Origin: Phymorhynchus buccinoides
Lineage: Eukaryota; Mollusca; Gastropoda; Neogastropoda; Raphitomidae
Assembly (NCBI GenBank): GCA_017654935.2
Contig: CM065682.1
Span: 36,012,441-36,076,440, forward strand
DNA length: 64,000 nucleotides
Direction: 5' to 3'
In this document: positions 1 to 11,866 of the stretch, piece by piece
Numbering within the stretch: position 1 is the first letter of the stretch
How the letters are laid out: every line of letters starts with the position of its first letter
The notes under the pieces: model-generated
Database searches by the model: none
What the model saw: only the letters and a program-made list of their open reading frames with translations
What the model was told of the DNA's origin: nothing
Position numbers and translations under genes: made by a program

Positions 1-347
1 ATCCACTATCATTGTCCTGGTATATTTATGAGCACGCTATTACACTGCTAACATTCTGCTCTTGCCAGTTGGCGCAGCTGTCATGGCTTTGCCCTTCCAC
101 GGGACCATTACTATGCTTTATTGTGTGTGAATGTGTGAGTGAAGAGTGAAAACGAAAATTTTTAAAAAATGGGAAAAAATAGAAAAATTTTTTGCATAAA
201 TAAATTCAGCAAAATTCCCAATCCGCACGATTCTCTTTTCTTCGCCTTAGGCAGCCACCTTCATCACGTTGAAGATTCTGCTGCACTTTAGGGGTAGTCC
301 GAACGACAAAAAAAAAAGAAGAAAAAGTCAGCATATTGGTCCTGTTT

Positions 348-619
348 CTACATATTTTGTGAAAAGGCGGAGAGGCTTTTCAGTTTTCTTGGAGAGTTTG
401 GCGCGTATGAGGAGAGGAGAGTTCGTGAAGGCGATGATATTACTGAATCCGATGAATAGGTGAAGAGAAGACCCAGGTCACCAGTTGTTTCCTGCCACAG
501 TGAAAACCAAGCATTGTGTAATTCAATGATGTCAACCTCTTTCACCACAATGTGATCATAAGTCCTACCGCCCTTCTTTTTTTTTCTGAAAATAAACATC
601 AGGATCCCTCCTCCCAAGG
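348..619 (-). CDS. Possible terminal exon: end of a membrane helix plus basic tail
   Basis: Read on the minus strand, a pyrimidine-rich tract ending TTGTTCAG precedes an open frame of 89 codons that ends in TAG. It begins LGGGILMFIF followed directly by RKKKK, as at the cytosolic end of a membrane helix. The entry phase (two bases completing a codon) matches the exit phase of the exon at 2698-2774; joined, they give a hydrophobic stretch running VLVTISFTA into LGGGILMFIF. This makes it a candidate last exon of the ABCG-like gene. The ~70-residue tail after the basic cluster is longer than ABCG proteins usually have, and I recognise no domain in it, so it could belong to another gene or the frame could be disturbed by an indel. 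Confidence 0.38.
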
Positions 620-2560
620 CTGAACAAGAACAGAATGTTGAAAGGAATAACAAAATATGCTATCTGATTACATCATATCTTTTCCATCCCCAGCGAGGAA
701 ATAACACAATAGGCTAGCTGATTACATCATTAATTTTTCCCACCCATCGGTTCCAACAAAACGAATGTTTTGAAAGGACATAACCAATAGGCTATCTGAT
801 TAGCATCATTAACTTTTCCATTCCCATCAGTGCAACAACGAAGGTTGAAAGGACATAACAAAATAGAGGCTATCGGATTACATCATTAACTTTTCCAATC
901 CCATACTTCAACCAAAAACTGAAGGTTGAAAGAAATCACAAAACAGGCCTATCTGATTTTACATCATTAACTTTTCCATCCATCGGTTCAACTAAACAGA
1001 AGGTTAAATGAAAATAACGAAATGCTATCTAATGGCATCATTAACTTTTTCCAATCCCATCGGTCCCACAAAACGAAGGTTTAAGGAAATAACAAATATA
1101 GGCTATCTGATTACACATAACTTTTCCATCCCATCGGTCAGGCACAAAACATAAGGTTGAAAGGAAAATAACAAAATAGGCTAATACTGGAATTAACCAT
1201 CTTACTTTTCCATCCCATCGGTCAACAAAAGCTGAAGGTTGAAAGGAAATACAAAAATAGTCTTCCTGAATACATCCTTAACTTTTCCATCCCCATCGAG
1301 TCGCAACCAGAAGGTTGAAAAGGAAAATAACAAATAGTGCTATCTGATGACATCATTAACTTTTCCACATCCAATCGGTCAACTAAACAGAAGGTTAAAA
1401 GGAAATACAAAATTAGGGCTATCTGATTACATCATTAACTATTTCCATCCCATCGGTCAACTAAACTGAGGTTGAAAGGAAATAACAAAATAGGCTATCT
1501 GATTACATCTTAACTTTTCCATCCCATTCGTCAACGAAACAGAAGGTTGAAAAATAAAAAAATAAGGCTATCTGATTACATCATTAACTTTTCTTCCATT
1601 CGCCATTCGGTCCAACTAAACAGAAGTTGAAAGGAAAATAACACATACGCTCAATCTGATGAACTCATAACTTTTCCATCCCCGGTCAACTAAGCAGAAG
1701 TTTGAAGGGAAACTAACAAATTGCTATCCTGATTACATCATTAACTTTCATCCATCGTTCAACTTAACAGAAGGTGACAGGCAATAACAAATAGGCTATC
1801 TGATTACATCATTAAACTTTTCCATTCCCATCGGTCAACTGAACTGAAGGGTGAAAGGAAATAGACAAAATAGGCTTATCTGATTACATCATTAATTTTC
1901 CATCCCATCGGTCAAAGCTAAAAACCGAAGGTTGAAAGGAACTTAACAAAAGAGGCTATCTGATTTACCTCATTAAGCTTGTCCATCCCATGCGGTCAAC
2001 TACACAGAAGGTTGCAAAGGAAATCACAAATAGCTCTGATGACATCATTAACTTTCCATCCCAATCGGTCAAACTAAACGAAGGGTTGGGAAACAAAGGC
2101 AAATAACAAATAGGCTATCTGACTTACATCATTAAACTTTCCATCCCATCGTCAACCTAAACTGAAGGTTGAAAGGAATAACAAAAATAGGCTATTGATT
2201 ACATCAATTAACTTTTCCATCCATCGGCGTCAACTAAACAGAAAGTTAAAGGAATAACCAAATAGGCTCTCTGATGACCATCATTCTTTTCATCCCATCG
2301 GTCACTAACAGAAGGTTGAAAGGAAAATAAAAACAAAATAAGGCTATCTGATACATCAATTAACTTTTTTCCAATCCCATCAGTCAACTAAACTGAAAGG
2401 TTGAAAGGAACATAACAAATAGGCTATCTGATACAATCATTAACTTTTCCATCCCATCGGGTCAAACTAAACTTGATTGGTATGAAAGACATAACAAAAT
2501 AGGCTAGTCTATGACATCATTAACTTTTCCATCCCATCGGAGTCAACACTAAACTTACAG
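620..2560 (-). repeat. 76-bp minisatellite, ~25 degenerate copies, with acceptor-like tract
   Basis: The plus-strand unit runs GGCTATCTGATTACATCATT, then AACTTTTCCATCCCATCGG, then TCAACTAAACAGAAGG, then TTGAAAGGAAATAACAAAATA. Copies differ mainly by one-base insertions and deletions scattered through homopolymers, not by substitutions. On the minus strand each copy carries the pyrimidine-rich CCTTTCAACCTTCTGTTTAG, closely resembling the sequence just upstream of the possible acceptor at 620. The array fills nearly the whole interval between the exon at 2698-2774 and the possible exon at 348-619. Confidence 0.9.
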
Positions 2561-2697
2561 AGAGACTAATGGACAAAACAAAAAAACATGACCCATACTT
2601 TAAAATAATAAAAGAATAACCTACTGGCAGAGAGAATGTAACTATGGTTTGACTATATTGCTTTAACGGCAGTGGACAGACCCTAGTCATTACTTAC

Positions 2698-2774
2698 CGG
2701 CAGTGAAACTAATTGTAACGAGAACGTTCAGCCCCATTGGAAAGACTGGCACGTGGTTGCATTTGTTCCACAAC
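2698..2774 (-). CDS. ABCG-like exon: extracellular loop before the last membrane helix
   Basis: The minus-strand interval is bounded by AATACAG at its start and GTAAGT at its end. It reads CGTNATTCQSF and then, after one frameshift, GLNVLVTISFTA. In ABCG half-transporters the large loop before the last helix has a similar pattern of cysteines, a glycosylation site (N-x-T) and then G-x-x-VL. The entry phase (two bases) fits the exit of the exon at 5375-5485, so the join reads ...DHI-G-CGTNATTC. The frameshift lies in a run of Gs and looks like a one-base indel. The assignment rests on order, phase and short motif similarity. Confidence 0.6.
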
Positions 2775-2839
2775 CTGTATTCTGAACACACAGAGCAATA
2801 GAGTTAACTAACAGTTTCTGTGTGTTGGTTGGGGGTCCG

Positions 2840-2915
2840 TGCGTACCCCCCCCCGCTCACCCCGCCCCCCCCGCCACCCCCCCCCCGCCCCCCCCCGCCC
2901 CCCCCCCACCCACCA
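2840..2915. repeat. C-rich low-complexity tract
   Basis: About 75 bases of nearly pure C with scattered G and A lie in an ABCG intron. The proline-rich open frame across it is low complexity. The interval 2775-3250 otherwise shows nothing recognisable. Confidence 0.8.
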
Positions 2916-3254
2916 TTGGCCACAATCTGGAAACACCAATAGCAATAGGAGTACTAACGGGGTCTGGCGTGTTTGTTTGGGTCCAGTGCGTACCCCCCCT
3001 TGAAAAATCGATCGTCGAGATTATATAGAATTACATCATGCTTGCGTCATTTTTTCCAATGCCTCAAGGGTATGCAACCCCCTTAGTCATAGACTCTATA
3101 TCTATACTCGTCCTCCACTGGCTTAGCACACTAGATATATGTAATATGTGCACAGGAAACAAAAAATAATCACAAAAATAAACACCTAAACCTCATTATG
3201 GACAAACACATGGCTTAAAACAGAGAGAACCTATTGTACCATACAGTACTTCCT

Positions 3255-3370
3255 CCAAATCAGTAATGCTTCGGCTGAGAGCAGAGGTGGAACCGATTAA
3301 AACTGAAAACCGTACCCATAAGCACCTTTACCCATTATGGTCATATGGCCTGGGAATGCAGAAGTAGACA
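3255..3370 (+). mobile_element. Dispersed SINE-like repeat with GGCCTGGGAA core
   Basis: The copy shares the block ACCCATTATGG...ATGGCCTGGGAATGCAGAAG with 24290-24360 and 61005-61130, including the preceding GAAAACTGAAAACCG-like stretch in the latter. The 3' end is a short GCAGAAGAAG-type tail. The full element length is unclear. Confidence 0.5.
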
Positions 3371-3519
3371 ATTAATGAAAGTAGCAAGCCAGACGAGAAC
3401 GTACTTAACATAACTTTCAACACCATCAATAATGATTTACCTGCCTTTGGATCCTAGTTAATAATCTAAGAATAATAATGAGCTTTTATTAAAAGCGCTA
3501 ATTTCTGTAAACAGCCTAA

Positions 3520-4810
3520 GCTTACAATAATAACAAATAAAATAATAACCTCCGCACCCCCCAAAAAGCAGTAGAAAAGATAAGAATGCAAAAATTTTGC
3601 TGTCGCCACACCCGCCCAAACGTGTGGTGGTGCCTGTGCGCATAAACAAACAAACGCGCAGCACACACCCACACAAAACAAAACACACACGACACCACAC
3701 CACACAACACACACAGTTGCAACAAACCACACACTGCACGCAAACGCACTCAGACAAACACGCGCAAAGAAAGGGACAATATTACCATTTCCAAAGAAAA
3801 GAGCAAGCTACATTTGAAGAGATTGGTTTTGAGGAGCAGACTTAATAAAGAAGGGTAGTTGGGGCAAATGGAGGAGAGAAGGGAGTTTGTTCCAAGTCGA
3901 GGGCTGAAAAGAAAGGACGTTAACCATGATTCCTGGTGCGGTACACCGGGGATCTGGAGGAGAGAAGTGTCAGAGTAGAGCGTTCTGTCTAATAACAGGT
4001 GTGTAAAGTTCAGGACATTCAGTGGAGATAAGGACCATACCATTCAGGATTTGAAACATAGCATAGAGAGCTTAAATTGTATCCTGATACCTTTCCAACA
4101 GAAGCCATGAAGAGATCAAGACATAGTGGTAGAATGAAGAAATTTGGAGTCACCTCAGTACAAGGCTGCAGCTTGTTTTGAATTTTTTAAGTTTAGTGAA
4201 AACAGTTTGTGGGCAGCTAGCAGAAGGGAATTACAGTAATCTAGTTCTGTAGAGTACGAATGCGAGATGAGTGGTTTGGTACTTCCTCGGAAAGAAGATG
4301 TCTTCAGATCCAATCGCCGAAGTTTCTATACCAGCACGACAGACAGGAGGAAATCTGGTTTTTGGGGAAGGAGAGAGTCCGATCAAGTGTGACGCCAAGG
4401 AGATTGCGTACAGTGGTAGAAGTGTGAATAAGAAGTTTTCTAACCTGGATAGGACAAGTGGGGCCGCGTTTGCTGACAGAGTTTTCTTGGGTCAAAATGA
4501 AAATATTTCTGTTTTAAGCCTTACAATAACCATTTTTCAGCAGGTTGGAGCTTGTTGTTAGTCATCCCTGATTTAATGCTGATTGTGTACGTTGGATAGG
4601 ATAATGATGGAAGCGATATGCGGGAATGAGCAGGTACGAGTAAATATGGTTTGTCATCAAAGAAGTAGTGATGGGAAATAGCCATGATGAGAAACACTGT
4701 CGGAAATGGTTTTGTTTATAAAGGCAAAGATATAGTCCCAAGACAGAGCCCCCTGAGGAACACCATGGCTCCCTAAAGCAGCTGAACGGAAGAGAGGCCA
4801 TTACCAAACA
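3520..4810 (-). mobile_element. Decayed CR1/L2-like non-LTR retrotransposon, reverse transcriptase 3' part
   Basis: Translated on the minus strand in shifting frames this gives the familiar order of a CR1/L2/jockey-group reverse transcriptase: GSVLG (4730-4760), a decayed FADD-type catalytic region (4650-4680, one frame reads FFDDKPYL), VRNLLGVTLDRTLSF (4390-4440), LDYCNSLLLA (4200-4240), and the C-terminal pattern with SLLQIP and TNSLLSSICP (3850-4000). Multiple stops and frameshifts mean it is dead. A TG-rich 3' region and an AT-rich TTATT tail (3520-3720) fit the 3' end. Confidence 0.85.
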
Positions 4811-5374
4811 GAGACACTTGAGGTGCGATCAGGAGATAGGAAATAACACTGAGGTTGCTATGGTCAGAGAGTTACAGTATTAACATAACTTTCAATACAT
4901 GGAATTCCAGATGATTAATACACCACCGTTCTAGTATTGGAGACACGTTAACAAAAGTTCAAATAAAAACCTGGATGAATATTGGGTTGAAATTTATAAC
5001 CTTGTTGGGACAGTTTTGTTTTTGTTTTTTTGTTTTTTAAAAATTGTGATTGACACACCTTCAATTGATATAACAACCCAACACATTGCATTTCTGAAGT
5101 TATATCGGAAAACTACGATCAATATGGAAGCTGAATGTCTCTTTATTTGAATTCAACCGCAGGTAGTACACTCCTAATTGACCTGACATAAGCATTTTTA
5201 AAAAAAATATCAATGACTAGTTTTGATATCAAAAAAAGACAAATATAGAAATCCAACACTGACACAAAATCAAAACCAATCATGAAGGCTACTTTTGTTG
5301 CCAACAAAACAACACAAAACATGCAAGCTCGGTGACCTTTCTTGACAAGTCAAACACTTTTGAATAGACCTCAC
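4811..5374. other. Intronic DNA without recognisable genes
   Basis: AT-rich sequence in the intron between the ABCG-like exons at 2698-2774 and 5375-5485. I see no long frame and no clear repeat beyond T- and A-runs near 5010-5040. Confidence 0.5.
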
Positions 5375-5485
5375 CAATGTGATCGACGTCCTGTCCAATT
5401 GGTTTGACCATGGGTATTCATTGCCGTACTTGAACCAACGCGCCTAGTTACTTCAGCGCACGAAAAAAGTACACTGGGACGAACT
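5375..5485 (-). CDS. ABCG-like exon: VPVYF...WFKYGNE segment
   Basis: The minus-strand interval runs from an acceptor (TTTGTGTTATGCAG) to the donor GTGAGG. Across three frames it contains VPVYFFRALK, then WFKYGNE, then NQWTG, then VDHI, in the same order as the conserved ABCG segment between the fifth and sixth membrane helices (family pattern IPxYFxWLxYxSWFxYGxExLxxNQWxGV). At least three one-base shifts are needed to join them, at least two of them next to short homopolymers. The conserved order is strong evidence of a real exon; the shifts could be assembly errors or decay. Confidence 0.78.
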
Positions 5486-6334
5486 CTGCATAACACAAAC
5501 AACACGCTTTTCTCTCTTTTGATTATGCTTTTTTTCCGTTTTACCTTATTCTTACACGTGTGCTTGTACATTGTGTTTTACCTTTGTAACGTTTTACTTT
5601 TTCCTATTATCTATTGCCTTCTTTGTTAATGCTTTTTTTTCCATATGATTCTTGTATTAATTATGACAGCTGAGTAGATCTTTTGTAATTGATAATGTGT
5701 TGAGTACGCCCTATAAAGCTTTAGCTTGGGTGGTCGTCTTGCCGCTGAGATATATTTTATCTGCATGAATTTGTTAATAATAAGTTGCTTAAACCCAACC
5801 AAAAAACACACGCTTTTTAAAAATCAATCGAGTTATTTGGCTCTTAGTGCTGCAGCCCAAAGGATTCAGGGGGGCTGGCGCTTTGGGGACCTTCCCCAAC
5901 CTAACGATTCCTCAAATCCTAGTTTTGCCAAGAGCAGTAAGGATTTTGTTGGGCAAAGCATTTCCATATAAACAGATTCCTAGCCCAGGCATCTAGAACA
6001 GAAGCCTGCCCCCCTCTGCTATCTGGCAGTCATATTGAAATGGCAGACTGGCACACTCCATGCAGACTGACTTGATTAATACACGGTTCCACAAATGTGC
6101 AAAAAGATGTTTGAAAACAATGTTGCTTAATTGCAAAAAAGCACCCACAGACATTCTCTTTAAAGACTCCTTCAAAGAACACCAGTTTCTCACACATTAA
6201 ACCAAGCTGTTTTGAAGTTTGTATGCATCAGCCAGAAAAGACAACTTTGTGCATGTCAAACTTCTGTTTTTTTTCATTGTTGTTGTTTGTTTGTTGTCCG
6301 TCACCAGGGTGCTCGGACTTTGCGATGGGATGTG
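5486..6334. other. Intronic DNA, no gene seen
   Basis: Mostly AT-rich. A stretch near 5975-6060 (CTATCTGGCAGTCATATTG...GGCAGACTGGCACAC) resembles 61905-61945, so part of it is an old dispersed repeat. Nothing coding is supported. Confidence 0.45.
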
Positions 6335-7035
6335 GTTCTGTCTGCGGTTTTTGTTTTTTTTCGGGTTTTTTTCTGTCGGTCCCAAGGATATCTATGTCCG
6401 ACGCTTTGACAACTGATCCGCAGTCAGATTTTTGGTGGAGGTGAGAGGTGTGCCACCTTGATAGGAAAAGTTCCGGCGCAGAAACCGATTTATGCCATCG
6501 GAGACCCCTTTGACGTACGACCACTTGAAACCGAAAATCTATTTTTTAAGCCATATCTCTGGCACCGTCCAACATAGGATGTTGAAACTTGGTATAATTT
6601 GGTTTTGCTTATTGCCTCGTTTCATGATGAGGGCGAATTACCATGCCGATCAAGGTCAAGGTCAAAAAGTTGCTGAGCCCTGAAAATCGGAAGGGTCAAT
6701 TTTTTTTTTTTTTTTTCTCCGTCTGACTGTCCCAAGGATATCTTTCTTTCGAACGGGGTTGACCAGAATCGATGGTCAATTGTTTGTGTGCTGGTTGTGT
6801 CACCATGAGAGGAAGGCACTCCGCGGCAAACCCTTTGAACCATTTTTGCTGTCGTGACCGTTGACCTTGGTGTATCGACCTTAGAAAAAGAACCGAAAAT
6901 CTTCAGGTGGCCATAACTCCCACACCGTTAGTGGTAGATCTTCAAATTATGGCATGATGTAACTTTGGCTGTATGCCCTTTCTGATGGTGGCATAATACC
7001 GATCAAGTAAGGTCACGGGCCGGGTCGATCGGTAA
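6335..7035 (+). repeat. Two tandem copies of a ~350-bp dispersed repeat
   Basis: GTCCCAAGGATATCT occurs at 6379 and 6729, and the sequence after each is recognisably parallel: a GTGTGCC/GTGTCACC block, a CCCTTTGA block, GAAACCGAAAATCT/GAACCGAAAATCT, then CCATATCTCTGGCACCGT/CCATAACTCCCACACCGT and a tail with GGTCAAGGTC. The copies are diverged, with no open frame. Confidence 0.7.
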
Positions 7036-7573
7036 GCCTTGCAAAGTGGTAAGTGGGTCTAACACATTGGGTTTTAACATTGGGTTTTTAAAGTCATATT
7101 TCCACATTTGTCTTGACAGGCAAGCGTCTTCAGTTGTGTTTGTGGGTACTGACTGTATCCCTAAATAGAAGAAAAAACTCTGAGATGACATTATCATACC
7201 ATGTCTGAACTTGACGCATTGACGTGTGGCGCTTGAAACCGAATTTTCCTCCTTCTTTGGCGCTATGGTTTCTTTCTTCTTCAAAGCTGTTACTCGTGAA
7301 CTATAAGAACAGAATCCCCTTTCCACTATTGCCCATTTTGTGTCAGGATGTTCCAAAGCTCTAGGGGGTTTCGCAAGTGCGTGGCATTGCTGGTGACGGA
7401 CATGTCTGCCGCTCTCGGTCGACGGGCCCTTGTTTTGTTTTGTTTCTTTGTTTTGTTTTATGCGTGTTTTTTGTGTGTATAGGTTTACATGTGGTCAGAT
7501 TTGGGGATGTGCAACAGTTTGAATCCTGTCACTCAGACAGCCATATAACGGCCTTGGGAATACAAACACTCAC
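7036..7573. other. Intronic DNA, no gene seen
   Basis: A 117-codon minus-strand frame covers 7003-7356, but it has no recognisable domain and it begins in the flank of the 350-bp repeat. A TTTTG-rich stretch lies at 7430-7480. Confidence 0.4.
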
Positions 7574-7682
7574 TCATTGTTGAGGAAGAAACCGCCAAAC
7601 ATCATGAAGGGGATGATGACGGGGGGTGCAATGGCCAGTGCAATGTTCACATCTCCTGCCACACAATGATATGAGTCCAAGC
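7574..7682 (-). CDS. ABCG-like exon: ALAIAPPVIIPFMMFGGFF segment
   Basis: The minus strand from the acceptor TGTGCAG to the donor GTGAGT is 109 bases and open in the frame ending DVNIALAIAPP-VIIPFMMFGG-FFLNN. This is a highly conserved membrane segment of White/ABCG half-transporters (family pattern ALAIxPPxxIPxxxFGGFF). The first codons read LDSYHC in frame, but in the next frame LGLISC, which fits the family (GYLISC) much better; removing one T near 7666 would reconcile them. Splice phases fit the exon at 8164-8246. Confidence 0.92.
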
Positions 7683-8163
7683 CTGCACAGCATGATCAAG
7701 ACCAGATAGTTTTCACAAATCTGTTGTTTTGAACCACACTATTAACAAATAAAACGTCATTAACCTGTGTAGGCCTTTTCTTAAAAGAGTTACAGACATT
7801 CAATAAAGTAACATATGTCTATAGGATTCAATTTTTATTTTTCTCAAATTGTCTTTGATTATTTTGGTAAGTCATCATACAATGGAGGGTGCTCAACCAG
7901 GGTTTAATATCCGGAGGTAGAATTAAAATTAAAAAATTCCCTCGACACACCACACATTATCACAATTCATGATTTTTCTTTTTTTAAAAATGTATGTCAA
8001 TCACTGAAATTACTCAAATGTGATTTTTTAAGAAAATTTTACCATGACAAAGAAATTCATTACAGCAAATGAACTATTACCTTGGATTAATCCAAACGCA
8101 GAATGAAATTTTTTGGGGGAAAAAAACAAGAAATAAAAATAGACTACAGACCCAAGCACTCAC
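7683..8163. other. Intron of the ABCG-like gene
   Basis: AT-rich, with long T- and A-runs. No other element recognised. Confidence 0.5.
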
Positions 8164-8246
8164 ACCGATAGGACACTGCCACATTGAGCCATGACACAGA
8201 AATACCCACAGCTATCAGGTGAAAGCCTGCCATGAATCATAGAACC
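8164..8246 (-). CDS. ABCG-like exon: membrane helix segment
   Basis: The minus-strand interval from GGTCTGGCAG to GTGAGT reads FYDSWQAFT in the frame set by the preceding exon, then a stop, and LIAVGISVSWLNVAVSY in the next frame. Family members have a similar pattern (MIGLxxxxxxF...A...VANxAxSFG). The shift falls at one position (TTCACCTGAT) and needs one extra base. Order and phase fit both neighbours (9458 and 7574). An alternative donor two bases earlier would be GTGTGAG. Confidence 0.68.
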
Positions 8247-9457
8247 CTGCCAGACCAAACAACAATTCAATGGGCACTGCGCAACACAGCAAGCTACAAG
8301 TACTGTACCTTCAAGTGTAGAGTGTCCCTTGTCTCTCTCAGAAATAAGGAAAACAAACCCCCAAAACAAAGGAGCATACTATATTATGAGGGACTACAAA
8401 GCGTCACCTGATTAATAGGCGCAAGACCCCCAACTTTTCACTACAAATAATTTCGATTTTGTTATTACAGCTTTTCTTACTCATTTATCAGATCACATTT
8501 GATTATTTGGGCAGGGGTCTCCGGTCTAGGAAAAAAAAAGTATCGCCCCCTAATTAGTATACACTAGTTCCGTAAAATATGTAAGTATGGATTTTGTGTG
8601 AATAGCTTGTTTAACTTATTACCACTAATAGATTACTGGGATTTTTCATGACTAGAAGGGATGCTTCCTTTCTGTAAGATGCAACCCCTTTTTTTTCAGT
8701 GCGGAAAAGCAATTGATTATACTACAGGCTTACAGAAGGGAATGTGAACATGGAAATATGAGTGGAGATTGTGTTTTTCTTGACACATAGCCACTATAAC
8801 TGTGTGTGCATGCATGCGCGTATGCGGTGTGTTTGGTGTGTGTGTATGTGTGTGTAGTGGGAGGTTGGAGTGCCAGGGAGGTGGAGGATGATAAGTGCTG
8901 GAACCTTGTAATTATACTTTTGTTCCTCAGAGTTGGTATACATCAGAAATGACAATTGCTACTATCTCATACAGTTTTGCTGGGTGAAAACGCGTTGTCA
9001 CCTAAGGAAGATAATTTCCCAAAGCTGTGGTCTAAAATGGATAGTTGCTGCCTGGAAAACCGTGCCAGGAGGTTCCCAACGAAGTGCTTCAAAGACCGCT
9101 GAAAGCGCCAACGTCTTGCGGCTGTTATCCCTGATATCTGAGACTGAAAAATATGGCCCAATACAGGGACAAATGGAGATCAACACTAAAGGGCATGGCG
9201 AAAATGCCTTGAGACAGCCAAAAAGAAGCCCGTAGAGGACAAGCGAAGCGGAGAAAAACAGACCAACTGCGCCGAGACCCCACCCCACCCCCACCTCAGG
9301 GTTCCCCGTGCCAAATTGTGCCAAAGTGTGTGCTGATCTAATGATCGCAGGGACTTCTCCTCAAGACTTGAGGAACCTCCTGCTGTCATCTGATCACATG
9401 CTATAGAGAGCACATCATGCTGATCCCTCCCATGAATAAAACGATTATCTCACATAC
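8247..9457. other. Intron; TG tract and unassigned sequence
   Basis: A TG-rich microsatellite covers 8800-8860. The stretch 8990-9330 has open frames on both strands of about 100 codons without recognisable domains. No gene is supported. Confidence 0.4.
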
Positions 9458-9512
9458 CTATCCATCCATAGTCGATGGTTATAAAGATGGCTGGCAGGAG
9501 AATGAATTTGGT
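9458..9512 (-). CDS. ABCG-like exon: FILLPAIFITIDY segment, 5' edge uncertain
   Basis: On the minus strand the donor GTATGT follows KFILLPAIFITIDYGWIG, matching the conserved ABCG helix (family pattern ELPxFxxxPxxFxxIxYxMIG). The exit phase (ATA G) joins the next exon as G-FYDSW. The 5' edge is not fixed: the upstream frame stays open, and CTCCTGCCAG inside the motif could be a false acceptor. The preceding conserved residues (AELP) are not visible. Confidence 0.65.
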
Positions 9513-9838
9513 AACATGCAACCACGCACGATGCAAGATTACAAATGGAATCCTTTGACGCCTAATTTGGGTGCATGAAAGGATACCTAAAGCAACAACA
9601 AGCTTGTGTCTGTTAATGATACCTGACTCAATTTTATAATAATCATTTACTAATGAAATACCAGCGCAATACGTAACAAAGTGGTAAGTTGTATAAATGC
9701 AAATGTTGGCTTTTGGTGAGACGGGAGAAAAGAAAATGGTGTCTTTACACATTCTTATTCTTATTCTTCCTAATTTTAAGGCATTCCAAATTTGACAAAT
9801 CAAACTGGCCTCTGTTAAAATAATTTTGGTATTTTGTA

Positions 9839-10873
9839 CAGTAAAAAAAAAAAAAAAAGACCCCCTCTTTTAAGACCTTAAAAATCTCGGAAAATCGGTC
9901 GTAAAAGAGGGGGGTCCTTAAAATCCGGGTGACCAAAACAATGCACTCAGTGACCCATACAACCGTATATGACGCAACAGCACATGCATACACTAGAAAG
10001 AACTAAAACATGCTTCCTCCGTACATCTTGAATGAACATCGCGGCTAGCTAATATACGAAAACGGGCGGAACCGGGCAAAACAGAAAGTGTGCTCGCAGA
10101 GGCCCGTGGTTGCTCTCGACACACAAACTACCAACATCACAACGAGTAGCAACAGGACTCTAATTTTCCGTCGCCATTTTACGCTCTGTCAGTTCATTTT
10201 CCAATCACAGTTTGCCACAACGGCACTTTTATAATCCAGCGCATTAACAAACTCACGTGCTGACAAAAATTGCGCCGCACATAACCGCAAATACGAAATC
10301 ACAGTCAAACGCTGATGCCCCGCTGCTTTCATTTCTCGGATTTTGTGTGTTGTTTGCTTCAGTGGTGTTTTCAGTGCACACACTAACGCTGATTTTCAGT
10401 TTGATAACTGAAAGGGCAATGAGCTGATAACCCGAAGTTAAGTTACGGGGGGGCCCAAGAGCTGCCTTTTTACCAACTTATTTTTTGTAAAGTGAGAACC
10501 TTCACGGAGTATTTCCAACTTAGGGTGTGGACCGATCACCTTCACCTAGTTTCAACTTGGAAGTTGACTTCGCATTTTAAGAGCCTAAGACCGTGTGCAC
10601 AGAGTAGAGTTCCCGTAAAGAATCGACACGCAGCTGCGAGAACCACGTTTCATTCAACTTTGATCATAAACTGCTACAGTGATGAACATGTGCATAGAAG
10701 TGGTGGACATTTATTGGTCAATCCGTGATATCGCTGATTAAATTCTTCATTTCGGCATGAGAACGGTTCGTTTTGTTATTTTTTTTACGGGCGTATTGAC
10801 CTAACAACAGTGGTACCCCGCACCGCTGTGGTGCGTTCGGCTCGAACTGAGGCCGAGAATCGATATATATATC

Positions 10874-10905
<32 letters not shown>

Positions 10906-11122
10906 CGACTGATAATTGTCAGATGTGTTTGCATCGGAATCGGAACATCAAACAAATTTACGGTCGCAAAACCGAAACCGGACAAACGCGTTAGAGGGGC
11001 TTCGTAAATAGGGGCCAAGTTTAGAATAAAAAAACTATCCGTTATTCATATTTCATGGTTCGGGTCGTAAAGAGGGGCGGGTCCGTAATTCAGATGGGGC
11101 CGTTCGTGAGGGGGTACGACTG
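9839..11122. mobile_element. ~1.3-kb non-autonomous DNA transposon, TA-flanked, CAGT ends
   Basis: It starts TA-CAGT and ends ACTG-TA. Near the ends, the left carries GACCCCCTCTTTTAAGACC and the right GGTCGTAAAGAGGGG, in inverted relation. Its internal sequence (GATTTTCAG, CACCTAGTTTCAACTTGG, TTTGATCAT, GAGAACGGTTCGTT) matches 17161-17660 in the same order, so 9839-11122 and 16777-17847 are two copies of one family. TA flanks and CAGT termini suggest Tc1/mariner or pogo-like mobilisation. A 35-base T run lies at 10873-10905. No transposase frame. Confidence 0.75.
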
Positions 11123-11866
11123 TATTACGAATATCCTCTATGAACTTGTATAAACATTAAGGCCTATTCCCTTACCTCCCAAAAAATTAATTGAAAATAG
11201 GGTCTTCAGATAACAGGTCCTGATTTGATGCTTTTTAGTGACATGGGGTTGTTAAACCATTGTGGTGCAAAAAATGCGACAATTTGGCGGTGAAAGGGTT
11301 CAAATACACAAACCTGTTTTCCCTACGGATTTGTCCTAAACATGTACGTTTTGCAGGACCTCCGATTACGCTATTAATACGGTCAGCCAACAACAAAATC
11401 TAAAATCGGCTTTTACCGCTGAACGTGTGAGAAAAAAAGAAAAGATAAATCGAAAGAAGGCATGGTGTTTGGAGCCGTTTGAGCCTCTCGCTCTTAGTGT
11501 CGTGTGCTATCAAAGGTTCACTTATAGAGTAATGTCCCTTGAAGTGAAATACTTCCGATTGATTTCTCCATGCATGGCCATTTTTCTAGTTACAAATGCA
11601 AACTTTTCGGCAGTTGTCGAAAGTTGTGTTTGGGAAAGAAGTGCTGCATGCGTGCGACACCCCCCCCCACACACCCCCCCCCCCCCCACCCCCCGACCCC
11701 CCCAAGCCCCCGGCTCACCGCCAAATAAAAGTTTTGCGGCAGCGAAAAATTCTGGTAAAAGGATTTCTCAGACAGGCAAAATATTACGGACACGATGCCT
11801 GAAATTCCTGTTGGATTACTCGACAGTGAAGTTTGGGGGTCAACCAGGGCTGAATACATTATTTAC
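11123..11866. other. Intron with C-rich tract
   Basis: A polymorphic-looking C-rich tract lies at 11660-11712. A 154-codon plus frame at 11427-11891 crosses it and has no domain, so it is not called as a gene. Confidence 0.45.

Noticed and set aside
7003..7356. 117-codon minus-strand frame as an ABCG exon
   Set aside because: Sequence does not match any ABCG segment and overlaps the 350-bp repeat.
8933..9413. Overlapping frames on both strands near 9 kb
   Set aside because: Around 100 codons each, no recognisable family, inside the ABCG intron.
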